From Erwinia sp. E602 (lineage in GTDB: Bacteria > Pseudomonadota > Gammaproteobacteria > Enterobacterales > Enterobacteriaceae), in NCBI RefSeq assembly GCF_018141005.1, contig NZ_CP046582.1, positions 3,100,001-3,164,000 of the forward strand: DNA of 64,000 nt, in the 5' to 3' direction. Below are positions 15,993 through 23,676 of the stretch, piece after piece. Position 1 is the stretch's first letter. The number at the start of each line of letters is the position of its first letter. The notes below the pieces were generated by a model, which saw nothing but the letters and a program-made list of their open reading frames with translations, was not told the origin of the DNA and did not search any database. Position numbers and translations under genes: made by a program.

Positions 15993-16447
15993 AAAAAGCT
16001 GAACTGCTGCGCGATGCGCTGATTGCCGGGAATACCTGGTGCCGCGCCAACCCGGAGGCGATAACCGTCTGGGTGGAAAAGGTTGGGATCGAGACCCAGG
16101 CCACGGGCGAAGCATCTTTTATGTACAGCTATACCATCCAGGCGCTGGCGACAGATTTTCCGGGTGATGTTGATGATCTCATGCTGCCGCTGTTGGGGTG
16201 GGTATGGGAGCAGCAGCCCGATCTGCTGCTTAACCCGGACAGTAACCGAAAGATTGAATTTGAGGCCGACATTATCAGCGATGACACCGCCGATTTTCTG
16301 TTTCGTGTACCCGTCTGGGAGCGCGTGATAGTCACAAAAACGGGGGGCGTAGTTACAGCGGAGCACCTGTCTGAATCGGCGATGCGTATCAACAGCAGCG
16401 AGTGGGAAACGGTGTTTGACCCGGCGTCAGAGGGGAACAAGGCATGA
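15989..16447 (+). CDS. R: Tail completion protein gpR
   Basis: 152 residues from a GTG at 15989 overlapping the lysC stop (GTGA). It begins MKKAELLRDALIAGNTWCRA and includes YSYTIQALATDFPGDVDDLM and LLGWVWEQQPDLL, the standard gpR family pattern. It is required for tail completion and head joining. Stop overlaps the gpS ATG. Confidence 0.93.
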   Translation: MKKAELLRDALIAGNTWCRANPEAITVWVEKVGIETQATGEASFMYSYTIQALATDFPGDVDDLMLPLLGWVWEQQPDLLLNPDSNRKIEFEADIISDDTADFLFRVPVWERVIVTKTGGVVTAEHLSESAMRINSSEWETVFDPASEGNKA

Positions 16448-17082
16448 GTGACCAGGCACGTTTTGAACAGCTGGATGATGTCTTTGCCACCATCCTCGCG
16501 GGCATCGCCCCTGCCGGCCGCCTGCGCATGGCGCGCAGCATCGGCACCATGCTGCGCCGCAGTCAGAGCCAGCGCATCGGTCGCCAGGAAGCCCCGGACG
16601 GCACCAAATACCCCAAACGCCGGCGGCGCGTGCTGCGCGCGCAGGCAGGGATCAGCTTTATCTGGCAGGGGGAAACCCGTCAGCTGCGCAACTGGCGCGC
16701 CAGCCGTGGCAGCCGCGGGCGGATGCTGACCGGCTTTGACACCGAGCGCGGGGCCGTCCGCTCGTTCTACCGGGAAGACATTGAGCGCTATCTGGATATC
16801 AGGGTCACCGAAACCCGGCGCGACACCACGAAAACCGATCCGATGTTTCGCCGGCTGCGCACCGCCAGCTTTATGAAATCCCGCGCCACGGCAGAGGGTG
16901 CAGAGGTCGGTTTTTCCGGCGTTGCTGCCCGCATCGCGCGTGCCCATCAGTTCGGCCTGCGCGACAGGATTAACGACCGCGGCGCAATGGCCAGCTATCC
17001 GCGCCGTGAGCTGCTGGGCATGAGCAAGGCCGACCGGCTGGCTATCGCCCGCCAGGTTATCGACACGCTGGAGGTGCGCTGA
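16444..17082 (+). CDS. S: Tail completion protein gpS
   Basis: 212 residues, of the phage virion morphogenesis family (P2 gpS, lambda/Mu G-like). The centre contains the conserved basic stretch with KYPKRRRRVLRAQ and the C-terminus YPRRELLGMSKADRLAIARQ. It is needed for tail completion. Translation is coupled on both sides (ATGA overlaps with gpR and gpV). Confidence 0.93.
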   Translation: MSDQARFEQLDDVFATILAGIAPAGRLRMARSIGTMLRRSQSQRIGRQEAPDGTKYPKRRRRVLRAQAGISFIWQGETRQLRNWRASRGSRGRMLTGFDTERGAVRSFYREDIERYLDIRVTETRRDTTKTDPMFRRLRTASFMKSRATAEGAEVGFSGVAARIARAHQFGLRDRINDRGAMASYPRRELLGMSKADRLAIARQVIDTLEVR

Positions 17083-17666
17083 TGGAGCTGCCGGAACTTA
17101 TCCGCCTGCTGGAAAACGTGGTGCGCACCGGCACGGTGACGGAAGTTGACGAGGAAACGTGGCGGGTGCGGGTGCGCTCCGGCGATCTGGAAATGACGTG
17201 GATGCGCTGGAACGCGCAGCGCGCCGGGGATTTCAGCATCTGGATACCCCCATCCGTTGGGGAGCAGGTCTGGCTGCTGTGCATGGGCGGTAACACCAAC
17301 ACGGCGATCATCGGCGGGAGCCTGTACAGCAGTGAGAACCCGCCCCCGGGATCTTCACGTAAAACAATGGTGGTGAAAGCGCCGGACGGCGCGACGTTCA
17401 GCTATGACGCAGAAGCGGGCGCGCTGGCCGTTGCCGGCATCAAATCGGCGACCATCAGCGCGGAGGTGAAAATTACCCTCAGCACACCCCTTGTCGAATG
17501 CACTGACCTGCTGAGGGCGAAAAATCTGGACGTTACCGGCGGCGGCGCGCTGCGCGGCAACTTCACCCATACCGGCGGGAAATTTACCTCTAACGGCGTG
17601 CAGGTCGATAACCACGACCACGGCGGCGTGGAAAGCGGCGGCAGCTGGACGGCGGGGACACGATGA
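17082..17666 (+). CDS. V: Baseplate spike protein gpV
   Basis: 194 residues (P2 gpV 211). The N-terminal OB-fold part (TVTEVDEETWRVRVRSGDLE, then WIPPSVGEQVWLLCMGG) is followed by beta-helix repeats and a C-terminal VQVDNHDHGGVESGG, the metal-binding HxH-containing tip of the spike. It punctures the outer membrane during DNA injection. In P2 gene V starts a separate operon; here it overlaps gpS, with no room for its own promoter. Confidence 0.93.
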   Translation: MELPELIRLLENVVRTGTVTEVDEETWRVRVRSGDLEMTWMRWNAQRAGDFSIWIPPSVGEQVWLLCMGGNTNTAIIGGSLYSSENPPPGSSRKTMVVKAPDGATFSYDAEAGALAVAGIKSATISAEVKITLSTPLVECTDLLRAKNLDVTGGGALRGNFTHTGGKFTSNGVQVDNHDHGGVESGGSWTAGTR

Positions 17667-18031
17667 CAGAGCGCTATCGCGGCATGAACGCAGTAGGCAC
17701 CGGCACCCTGACCGATGAAAACCACGTCTGGCAGTCGGTGAATGACATTTTGCTGACGCCGGTCGGCAGCCGACTGATGCGCCGCAATTATGGATCTCTG
17801 TGCCCTGACCTGCTGGACAGCCCGCAGAACGACGTAACGCGCATGCAGCTGATGAGCGCGGCGGTGATCGCGCTGGCGGCATGGGAGCCGCGGATCGCCC
17901 TGGACACCGTGGACGTGAGCTACTCCGCCAGCGGCGCCGTCACAGCGGAGCTGACCGGCATGCTGATCGAAACGCTGGAGAAAAGCAGCAACACCATCAC
18001 GTTAAGGAGCAGCACCAATGGCGACGATTGA
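17663..18031 (+). CDS. W: Baseplate assembly protein gpW
   Basis: 122 residues (P2 gpW 115), a gp25-like wedge protein. The motif ILLTPVGSRLMRRNYGSLCP is the conserved core. It is related to T4 gp25 and starts sheath attachment at the baseplate. Overlaps gpV and gpJ starts. Confidence 0.93.
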   Translation: MTERYRGMNAVGTGTLTDENHVWQSVNDILLTPVGSRLMRRNYGSLCPDLLDSPQNDVTRMQLMSAAVIALAAWEPRIALDTVDVSYSASGAVTAELTGMLIETLEKSSNTITLRSSTNGDD

Positions 18032-18917
18032 CCTTTCACAGCTGCCCTCACCGACCATCATAGAGGCGCTGGACTTTGAAACCATCCTGATCGAGGTGAA
18101 AGCGGTCATCATCGCCGCCTTCCCGTCTGCACAACAGGGCACCGTGGCGGCAGCGCTGGGGCTGGAGTCGGAGCCGCTGAACGTTATCGCCCAGGCGATG
18201 GCATACCGTGAGCTGCTGCTGCGCCAGCGCATCAACGAAGGGGCGGCGGCCTGCATGCTCAGCCATGCGACCGGTGACGATCTGGATAACATCGCCGCGA
18301 ACCTCGACACCGCGCGCCTGGTCATTACGCCCGCCACCGATACCGCAGACGCGGTAACGGAAAGCGATGAGGCGCTGCGCCTGCGCGCGCAGTCGGCGTT
18401 TGAGGGGATGAGCGTGGCCGGGCCGTCGGCGGCCTACGAGTTTTTTGCACGCAGCGCCAGCGGCAAGGTGGCGGATGCATACGCAACCAGCCCTGCACCG
18501 GCGGAGGTGGTGATCGCCGTCCTGTCAACGGATGGGGATGGCACGGCACCGGCCGAGCTGCTGGCCGCGGTATCCGCTGCCGTCAACGATGAGGAGGTGC
18601 GCCCCCTCGGCGACCGGGTGACCGTTCAGAGCGCGGAGATCATCGGGTACGCCATTGACGCAACGCTGTACCTGTATCCGGGGCCGGAGTCCGAGCCGAT
18701 TATCAACGCGGCGATGGCGTCGCTGCAGGCGTTTCTGGCCGCGAACGATAAGAAGATTGGCCGTGACATTGTGCGCTCGGCGCTGTCCGCCTCCCTGCAC
18801 GTGCAGGGCGTACAGCGCGTGGTGATCACCTCACCGGCAGCCGACCTGCAAATCAGCAGCACCCAGGCCGCACGCAATACCGGCTACACGGTGGACAACG
18901 GCGGCACGGATGAGTAA
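18018..18917 (+). CDS. J: Baseplate assembly protein gpJ
   Basis: 299 residues (P2 gpJ 302), baseplate J-like family. Conserved parts include the N-terminal DLSQLPSPTIIEALDFETIL, the LRLRAQSAFEGMSVAGPSAA segment and ADAYATSPAPAEVVI. It forms the wedge to which gpI and fibres attach. Overlaps gpW by 14 nt. Confidence 0.94.
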   Translation: MATIDLSQLPSPTIIEALDFETILIEVKAVIIAAFPSAQQGTVAAALGLESEPLNVIAQAMAYRELLLRQRINEGAAACMLSHATGDDLDNIAANLDTARLVITPATDTADAVTESDEALRLRAQSAFEGMSVAGPSAAYEFFARSASGKVADAYATSPAPAEVVIAVLSTDGDGTAPAELLAAVSAAVNDEEVRPLGDRVTVQSAEIIGYAIDATLYLYPGPESEPIINAAMASLQAFLAANDKKIGRDIVRSALSASLHVQGVQRVVITSPAADLQISSTQAARNTGYTVDNGGTDE

Positions 18918-19527
18918 CTCCCTGCTGCCACCCTCGGCAGGCAACTGGATGCGCTACACCGAGGCCGCCACCGCCAGGCTGTCGGACATCACCGTTGCGC
19001 TGCGTACCCTCTGGACGCCTGACGACTGCCCGACGGAACTGCTGCCCTATCTCGCCTGGGCGCTGTCCGTTGACCGCTGGGATAAAGACTGGCCGGCCTC
19101 CCGGAAAATAGCCGCAATCCAGCAGTCCTACTGGCTGCATCGACGCAAAGGCACGCGGGCCGCCGTGCGGCGGGTTATCGAAAGCATGGGGTTTTCGGCC
19201 ACGTTCGCGGAGTGGTTCGACACCGGCGATGCGCCGGGCACCTTCCGGCTTGAGGTCAACGTTAACGACGTGGGCATAACGCCCAAAACGCTGAGTGAAT
19301 TAAACCGCCTGATCGGTGATGCAAAGCCGGTCAGCAGGCACGTGGCGCAGCTGTCTCTGGTCGTTCGCACCAAGGGTACGGCGTATCTGGGGGCTGCGGT
19401 AGCGGAAGGAAATATCACCACGATTTACCCGCCCGGCTATATGCCAGACGGTGGAATTCTTTACGACGGAACCGGCCATTACGACGGCAATGTGATTTAT
19501 ACGGGGAAAGATGATGTCAAAAATTAA
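18910..19527 (+). CDS. I: Tail protein gpI
   Basis: 205 residues (P2 gpI 176). The N-terminal core LLPPSAGNWMRYTEAATARL and LPYLAWALSVDRWDKDWPAS is the conserved tail protein I domain. The C-terminus has a short extension ending in YDGNVIYTGKDDVKN, which fits a connector for the fibre that follows. Its end overlaps the next gene's start by 17 nt, so fibre and connector are co-translated. Confidence 0.93.
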   Translation: MSNSLLPPSAGNWMRYTEAATARLSDITVALRTLWTPDDCPTELLPYLAWALSVDRWDKDWPASRKIAAIQQSYWLHRRKGTRAAVRRVIESMGFSATFAEWFDTGDAPGTFRLEVNVNDVGITPKTLSELNRLIGDAKPVSRHVAQLSLVVRTKGTAYLGAAVAEGNITTIYPPGYMPDGGILYDGTGHYDGNVIYTGKDDVKN

Positions 19528-21226
19528 CGAAGAAAGTCAGTGGGCAGATGAGGTTTATCTTATCAAGCGTGCTGACAGCGTAACCGGGGGAAATGATGGT
19601 GTTGCCAACCGCCAGGCAAAGGCGCTGGCAAACCGTACCTCATTTTTAAAAGTGATGCTTGAGGGTGGCATCGACTACAACGAATCCACGTTTTTCATTA
19701 CGCCGGAAGACCCGGACGGCACGATTGCCGGGTTGGCAGCTACGCCAGCGGGCAGGATGTTCCGCGTAGCGCAAGGCGCTGAGAACGAAGACGCCTTCGC
19801 CTACTACCTGAACCGGAGCGGTAGCGCGGAAAAGGTAGCCGTATCCGTTGGTAAAATGTACATGGACATGCGCCTGGTGCCCGGGAACTATAGCCCGGCA
19901 CTTTTACCGCTGCACCATGATGCCGCCGGCAACGTGCCAATGTGGCTGGATAACAGCCTGTTTGATGCTGCAGGGCTTGGGCCGGTTCTGCAGGACTGCG
20001 TTGCGGCTATTCCCAATCTCTGGGCACAGCAGCACCTGCGTCAGTTCGATTTCAGCCCTTACTACCTGCCCCTGCACTTCGATAAGGATGGTAACGTCCC
20101 GGTGTGGCTGGACAACGCGAAGCTGGATGCGGCCGGGCTGGGGCCGATACTGACGGCGCAGATCAAAGAGATGGTGGAGGATGATAAAAGCACCGCCTTC
20201 ATCACGGGCGATTTGTACAAATTCCTGTTTAAAAAAGCTCGCATCGACGCAGGTCAGCAACTCAGCCTGAACGTGGCGTTTACCGGGGACTCGTGGACGG
20301 AAAAAAACACCCTCCCGTTGTCTCTAATCAAGGCGCTGGGTGGCGTCAGCAAAAATCCGGGATGGATTTCCTGTTCAACCCGCGCCGACGGTGTGATGGC
20401 CGGGATTACGCTGGCCGTCACTGGCTTCACCAAGTACGACGGCGATAATGAGAGCAGCAGCTCCGCACCGCTTTACGGTGCCGGGCCGGATGGTAACGCC
20501 TATTACAACGTCAACGCCGTGGGGACGCTTATATGGTCCGGGGTAAAAGCTACTGAGATTGACCTGTTTTATTACGATGGCAGCGGAAGTTTTACGGTAA
20601 CGGTCGATACCGGCGCGCCGGTAACGGTGACCGGCGGCGGCACCGGTAAGACAAAAAAACTGACGCTTAACGGGCTGGCATCACAGGCCCACACCGTAAG
20701 GGTGCAGAGCAGCGGCAACGGCGTGGTGTCCATCTTTGGCATGCACGGCACCGACAGCGGCGCGGCTCCCGGCGTCACCGTATCCCGTATGGGTAACGGC
20801 GGGGCTATCGCCAAAGACTACCTTAAATGGAGCGACTGGATCGCTCCCGTGGCGTCATCACTGGATCTTGACCTGCTGTTTATCGTCATCGGAACCAATG
20901 ATTACCGGAAAAGCATGGGAACCGCGCAATACAGAAGCGGCATTGAAACCATTATCAGCAAGTACCGCGCCGCAACGCCGGGGATCTGCATCTGCCTGGT
21001 GTCCCCTGCGCAGTGCAGCGCCACCGGAACCCCGGCACTGTCCGCTTACGATGAGGAGATGCGCCTGATCGCCCGTGAGCAGAACGTTAGCTATCTGAGC
21101 GGGTACAAAACCTTCCCAAAAGCCTACGACAACAGCCAGGGCGCGTGGATCGACACGCTTCACCTAAGCAGCCTCGGCGCTTATGTGCTGACCCGTCAGA
21201 TTAAAGACAACTTTTTTAAGGAATAA
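19511..21226 (+). CDS. Tail fibre / receptor-binding protein with SGNH (GDSL) esterase domain
   Basis: 571 residues. The N-terminus (INEESQWADEVYLIKRADSV then NRTSFLK) is a baseplate-docking segment. Two copies of a repeat follow at about 126-161 and 180-216 (shared core LPLH-D--GNVP-WLDN, then DAAGLGP). From about 250 a hydrolase domain shows the SGNH blocks: FTGDSW (S261), VIGTNDY (N463) and DTLH (D548, H551), with a beta-sandwich insert at about 330-410. Such phage esterases deacetylate capsule or exopolysaccharide on the host surface. The substrate is unknown. P2 has no such gene between I and H. The first of two adjacent ATGs is used. Confidence 0.85.
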   Translation: MMSKINEESQWADEVYLIKRADSVTGGNDGVANRQAKALANRTSFLKVMLEGGIDYNESTFFITPEDPDGTIAGLAATPAGRMFRVAQGAENEDAFAYYLNRSGSAEKVAVSVGKMYMDMRLVPGNYSPALLPLHHDAAGNVPMWLDNSLFDAAGLGPVLQDCVAAIPNLWAQQHLRQFDFSPYYLPLHFDKDGNVPVWLDNAKLDAAGLGPILTAQIKEMVEDDKSTAFITGDLYKFLFKKARIDAGQQLSLNVAFTGDSWTEKNTLPLSLIKALGGVSKNPGWISCSTRADGVMAGITLAVTGFTKYDGDNESSSSAPLYGAGPDGNAYYNVNAVGTLIWSGVKATEIDLFYYDGSGSFTVTVDTGAPVTVTGGGTGKTKKLTLNGLASQAHTVRVQSSGNGVVSIFGMHGTDSGAAPGVTVSRMGNGGAIAKDYLKWSDWIAPVASSLDLDLLFIVIGTNDYRKSMGTAQYRSGIETIISKYRAATPGICICLVSPAQCSATGTPALSAYDEEMRLIAREQNVSYLSGYKTFPKAYDNSQGAWIDTLHLSSLGAYVLTRQIKDNFFKE

Positions 21227-21228
21227 TT

Positions 21229-21984
21229 ATGGCAATCACTTCCCTTTTTATTAATGGCACGCTTCCTGTTATCCCCGGCATGAAGAAACTCAGTGACTTT
21301 GAAATGCCTGATATTTTTGAAGGGCTGCCACTGCCGGCAGTGAACTGGCGGGCAGGATATTTCTTTGGCCCCAAAAATCCTCAGATGGCGGCTAATTTGC
21401 TTTTCCCTGAGCATTCAGGGGAAGCCTTTAACAGTCCTGTGCGCAGCGACTTTGGTGCAACGTTCAACGCTCAAAGTTATATCGACACTGCCATCAAGCT
21501 GCCTGCTTATGTGTCAGTCGCTGGTGTCATTCGCAGGCCGCCTGTTTCCACGGAAACCACGTTTATTCTGACCGATTTCACCGGCACCGCCGCGGCCGGT
21601 AATGGTTTAGCCGTGGCGGTTCGCTCAAGCGGTAAGCTGGCGCTTTATCATCAGAACGGGGAAGCCGCCCCGCTGCTTACCGAAGTGGATTTCCCCGCGT
21701 CGGTTAAGGTCGGTGATAAGGCCGGATTCACGGTATCGGTTAAAGATAAGGTGCTCATCATTGCGATGTATGACCCCGAAACCGAAACGCTGAACGTCAA
21801 AAATGCAGCAACAACTTACGCCCGGATGGAGTCGGTACGCAGTGCGCTGATTGGCGCTAAATATTCCAATAACACCGCTACCAGCGTGGAAGTTCGCGCT
21901 CTACTTGTGGCTGAGGGAGACATTGGGGTAACGAGCGGGCAGGCCGATCATATCACCCTGCTCAAGTACCTTTTGTCGCTATAA
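21229..21984 (+). CDS. Hypothetical fibre-associated protein
   Basis: 251 residues, two nt after the esterase fibre. The first 60 residues (LFINGTLPVIPGMKKLSDFE and YFFGPKNPQMAANLLFP) look like a docking segment. The rest alternates strands (FILTDFTGTAAAGNGLAVAV, KLALYHQNGEAAPLLTEVDF, KVLIIAMYDPETETLNVKNA) in the manner of a concanavalin/LamG-like jelly roll. A carbohydrate-binding or second receptor-binding role is plausible. No close family recognised. Base composition is slightly lower in GC than its neighbours at the 5' end. Confidence 0.65.
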   Translation: MAITSLFINGTLPVIPGMKKLSDFEMPDIFEGLPLPAVNWRAGYFFGPKNPQMAANLLFPEHSGEAFNSPVRSDFGATFNAQSYIDTAIKLPAYVSVAGVIRRPPVSTETTFILTDFTGTAAAGNGLAVAVRSSGKLALYHQNGEAAPLLTEVDFPASVKVGDKAGFTVSVKDKVLIIAMYDPETETLNVKNAATTYARMESVRSALIGAKYSNNTATSVEVRALLVAEGDIGVTSGQADHITLLKYLLSL

Positions 21985-22023
21985 ACGGGCGGATAATCGT
22001 TACTGAATTTCGAGGGTAGATTT

Positions 22024-23103
22024 ATGGCTGACAAGTACTTCGCCATCCTGACCACTGCCGGCGTTGCAGCAATGGCACAGGCGGCGCTGACAGGCGAAAC
22101 GGTGGGATTTACGCAGATGGCCGTGGGCGACGGCGGCGGCGTGCTACCCCTGCCGGTGCCGGAAAGCACAGGCCTGGTCAATGAGCAGTATCGCGGGCCG
22201 CTCAACAGGCTGGAAATTGCCGACTATCAGGCGAATATCATTGAGGCCGAGATGATCCTGCCGCCGCAGGTGGGCGGGTTCTGGCAGCGAGAGGTAGCGC
22301 TGTTTGACGCTGCCGGCGTGTGCCTGGCGATTGCCAACATGCCGGAGTCCTATAAGCCCCTGCTGGAGCAGGGGGCCGGTCGCAATCAGGTTATTCAGAT
22401 GTGGCTGGCCGTGAGCAGTACGGCAGACGTAAAGCTGATTAACAATCCCAATGTCGTGCTGGCAACGGTGACCGGTTTAAACAAGGTGAAGGCCGAGGCA
22501 CTGGACTATACCGACCAGGTGGCGGGCGATTTAGACACCTCGCTTAAATCTATCATCGCTGACGCTATCACCACAGCCAGGCGTGATTTTTGGGAGGGAG
22601 ACAATCCCGTCGGCACGGTGCGATTTTTCGCGACAAAGGCAAACCCCAACACGCTCTATCCCTGGTCAACGTGGGTTTATACCGGCGAGAATAAATCCAT
22701 TCGCATCGCTAAGGCTGACGGTTCCAACGTCGGCCAGACTGCCGGCAGCGATACCGCAACCATTCAGAAAAAACACCTGCCGGCTGAACAGATAACAGTG
22801 TCCGGTACAGCCGAATCGGTAAACCTCGGCGAGAAGCAAACCAAACCGGCCGGCGCAGCAAGTTTTACCGTTTACCGCTTCGGTGCTGATGGCAGGGAAA
22901 ACAGCAAGGGCAATTTCTCCCTTGATGATGTCGCGATGGGTGATGTCCCTGTGCCCGTAAGCATTACGGATCATGTGCACACTATCGATCTTGAATCGCA
23001 TGAACATCAGGTGAACGGTAAGACGGCTAACCTGGGCGAAGGGCAGGCGTTAAGTATCGTGGAGGCGCACACTCTGTTGATGTGCTGGGCGCGTACCGCG
23101 TAA
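22024..23103 (+). CDS. H: Tail fibre protein gpH with collar-type N-terminal domain
   Basis: 359 residues. Residues 1-150 are the phage tail-collar fibre domain of P2 gpH (MADKYFAILTTAGVAAMAQA, VGFTQMAVGDGGG, PPQVGGFWQREVALFD), which binds the baseplate. The middle is a short coiled coil. The C-terminal part from about 200 (GTVRFFATKANPNTLYPWST; later VSITDHVHTIDLESHEH with a His-rich metal-binding pattern) resembles short fibre/collar tips. P2 gpH is 669 residues, so this fibre is much shorter. No assembly chaperone (gpG) follows. Read with the two genes before it, it gives the phage two receptor-binding modules. Confidence 0.88.
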   Translation: MADKYFAILTTAGVAAMAQAALTGETVGFTQMAVGDGGGVLPLPVPESTGLVNEQYRGPLNRLEIADYQANIIEAEMILPPQVGGFWQREVALFDAAGVCLAIANMPESYKPLLEQGAGRNQVIQMWLAVSSTADVKLINNPNVVLATVTGLNKVKAEALDYTDQVAGDLDTSLKSIIADAITTARRDFWEGDNPVGTVRFFATKANPNTLYPWSTWVYTGENKSIRIAKADGSNVGQTAGSDTATIQKKHLPAEQITVSGTAESVNLGEKQTKPAGAASFTVYRFGADGRENSKGNFSLDDVAMGDVPVPVSITDHVHTIDLESHEHQVNGKTANLGEGQALSIVEAHTLLMCWARTA

Positions 23104-23111
23104 AAATAGGC

Positions 23112-23147
23112 TGCTGCAGTACGATCAGAAATGGCGGTGCGGTACCG
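23112..23147. repeat. 36 bp two-block repeat, copy 2
   Basis: Same two blocks as 7906-7941: TGCTGCAG (23112-23119), ten different bases, AATGGCGGTGCGGTACCG (23130-23147). It sits immediately before the terminator, between the convergent gpH and gpU genes. Confidence 0.6.
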
Positions 23148-23170
23148 AAAGCCCCTTTACGGGGCTTTTT
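23148..23170 (+). terminator. Terminator of the rightward late operon
   Basis: AAAGCCCC-TTTAC-GGGGCTTT followed by a T run, 44 nt after the gpH stop. Confidence 0.85.
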
Positions 23171-23176
23171 TATTGG

Positions 23177-23665
23177 TCAGAACAGGCTGGTTACTGAGTC
23201 GGAAACTGAGTTAACGGCTTTCATAGCGCTGTTTTTAAGGTCGCTCAGCACGTCGCTAACCGATGAACTTTGCAGCTTCTCGCGGAAGTCTGGATCGACG
23301 CGGGTCAGGCTTATCGTGAACTCAATCTTTCTTGGGTTTCCGTAGCGGTCAAACTCCGATCGGCCCTGCTCAAGGTGCGTCATCACGTACATTCCGTAAA
23401 TCCGCCCTCCCCCTTCAATCAGCGGCCAGGGGCGACCGGCGTACCCAATTGTATTCAGCGCCGCCAGCGACAGGTTGCCGCCGGTTATCTCCGGGTACAG
23501 CACGCCGTCGAGCGTCACGGTGCTGTCACCGGGGCCTATGTACTGAAATGCCCCCGATGCGTTTACCCTGTCGTTTTTAACGTGCCGCCACTCCTGCGAG
23601 TGCTGCAGCTGCTGATACGGGATCGTGCGCAGCGTGAATACAAACATTCCGAATACCATCATCAT
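23177..23665 (-). CDS. U: Tail protein gpU
   Basis: 162 residues (P2 gpU 159) from the ATG at 23665, preceded by AAAGGTGAT. The product begins MMMVFGMFVFTLRTIPYQQL, with WPLIEGGGRIYGMYVMTHLE and the C-terminal basic end of the P2 U family. It is a baseplate/tail completion protein. It is the last gene of the leftward FI-FII-E-T-U block. Confidence 0.92.
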   Translation of the reverse strand: MMMVFGMFVFTLRTIPYQQLQHSQEWRHVKNDRVNASGAFQYIGPGDSTVTLDGVLYPEITGGNLSLAALNTIGYAGRPWPLIEGGGRIYGMYVMTHLEQGRSEFDRYGNPRKIEFTISLTRVDPDFREKLQSSSVSDVLSDLKNSAMKAVNSVSDSVTSLF

Positions 23666-23676
23666 AGCGATCACCT

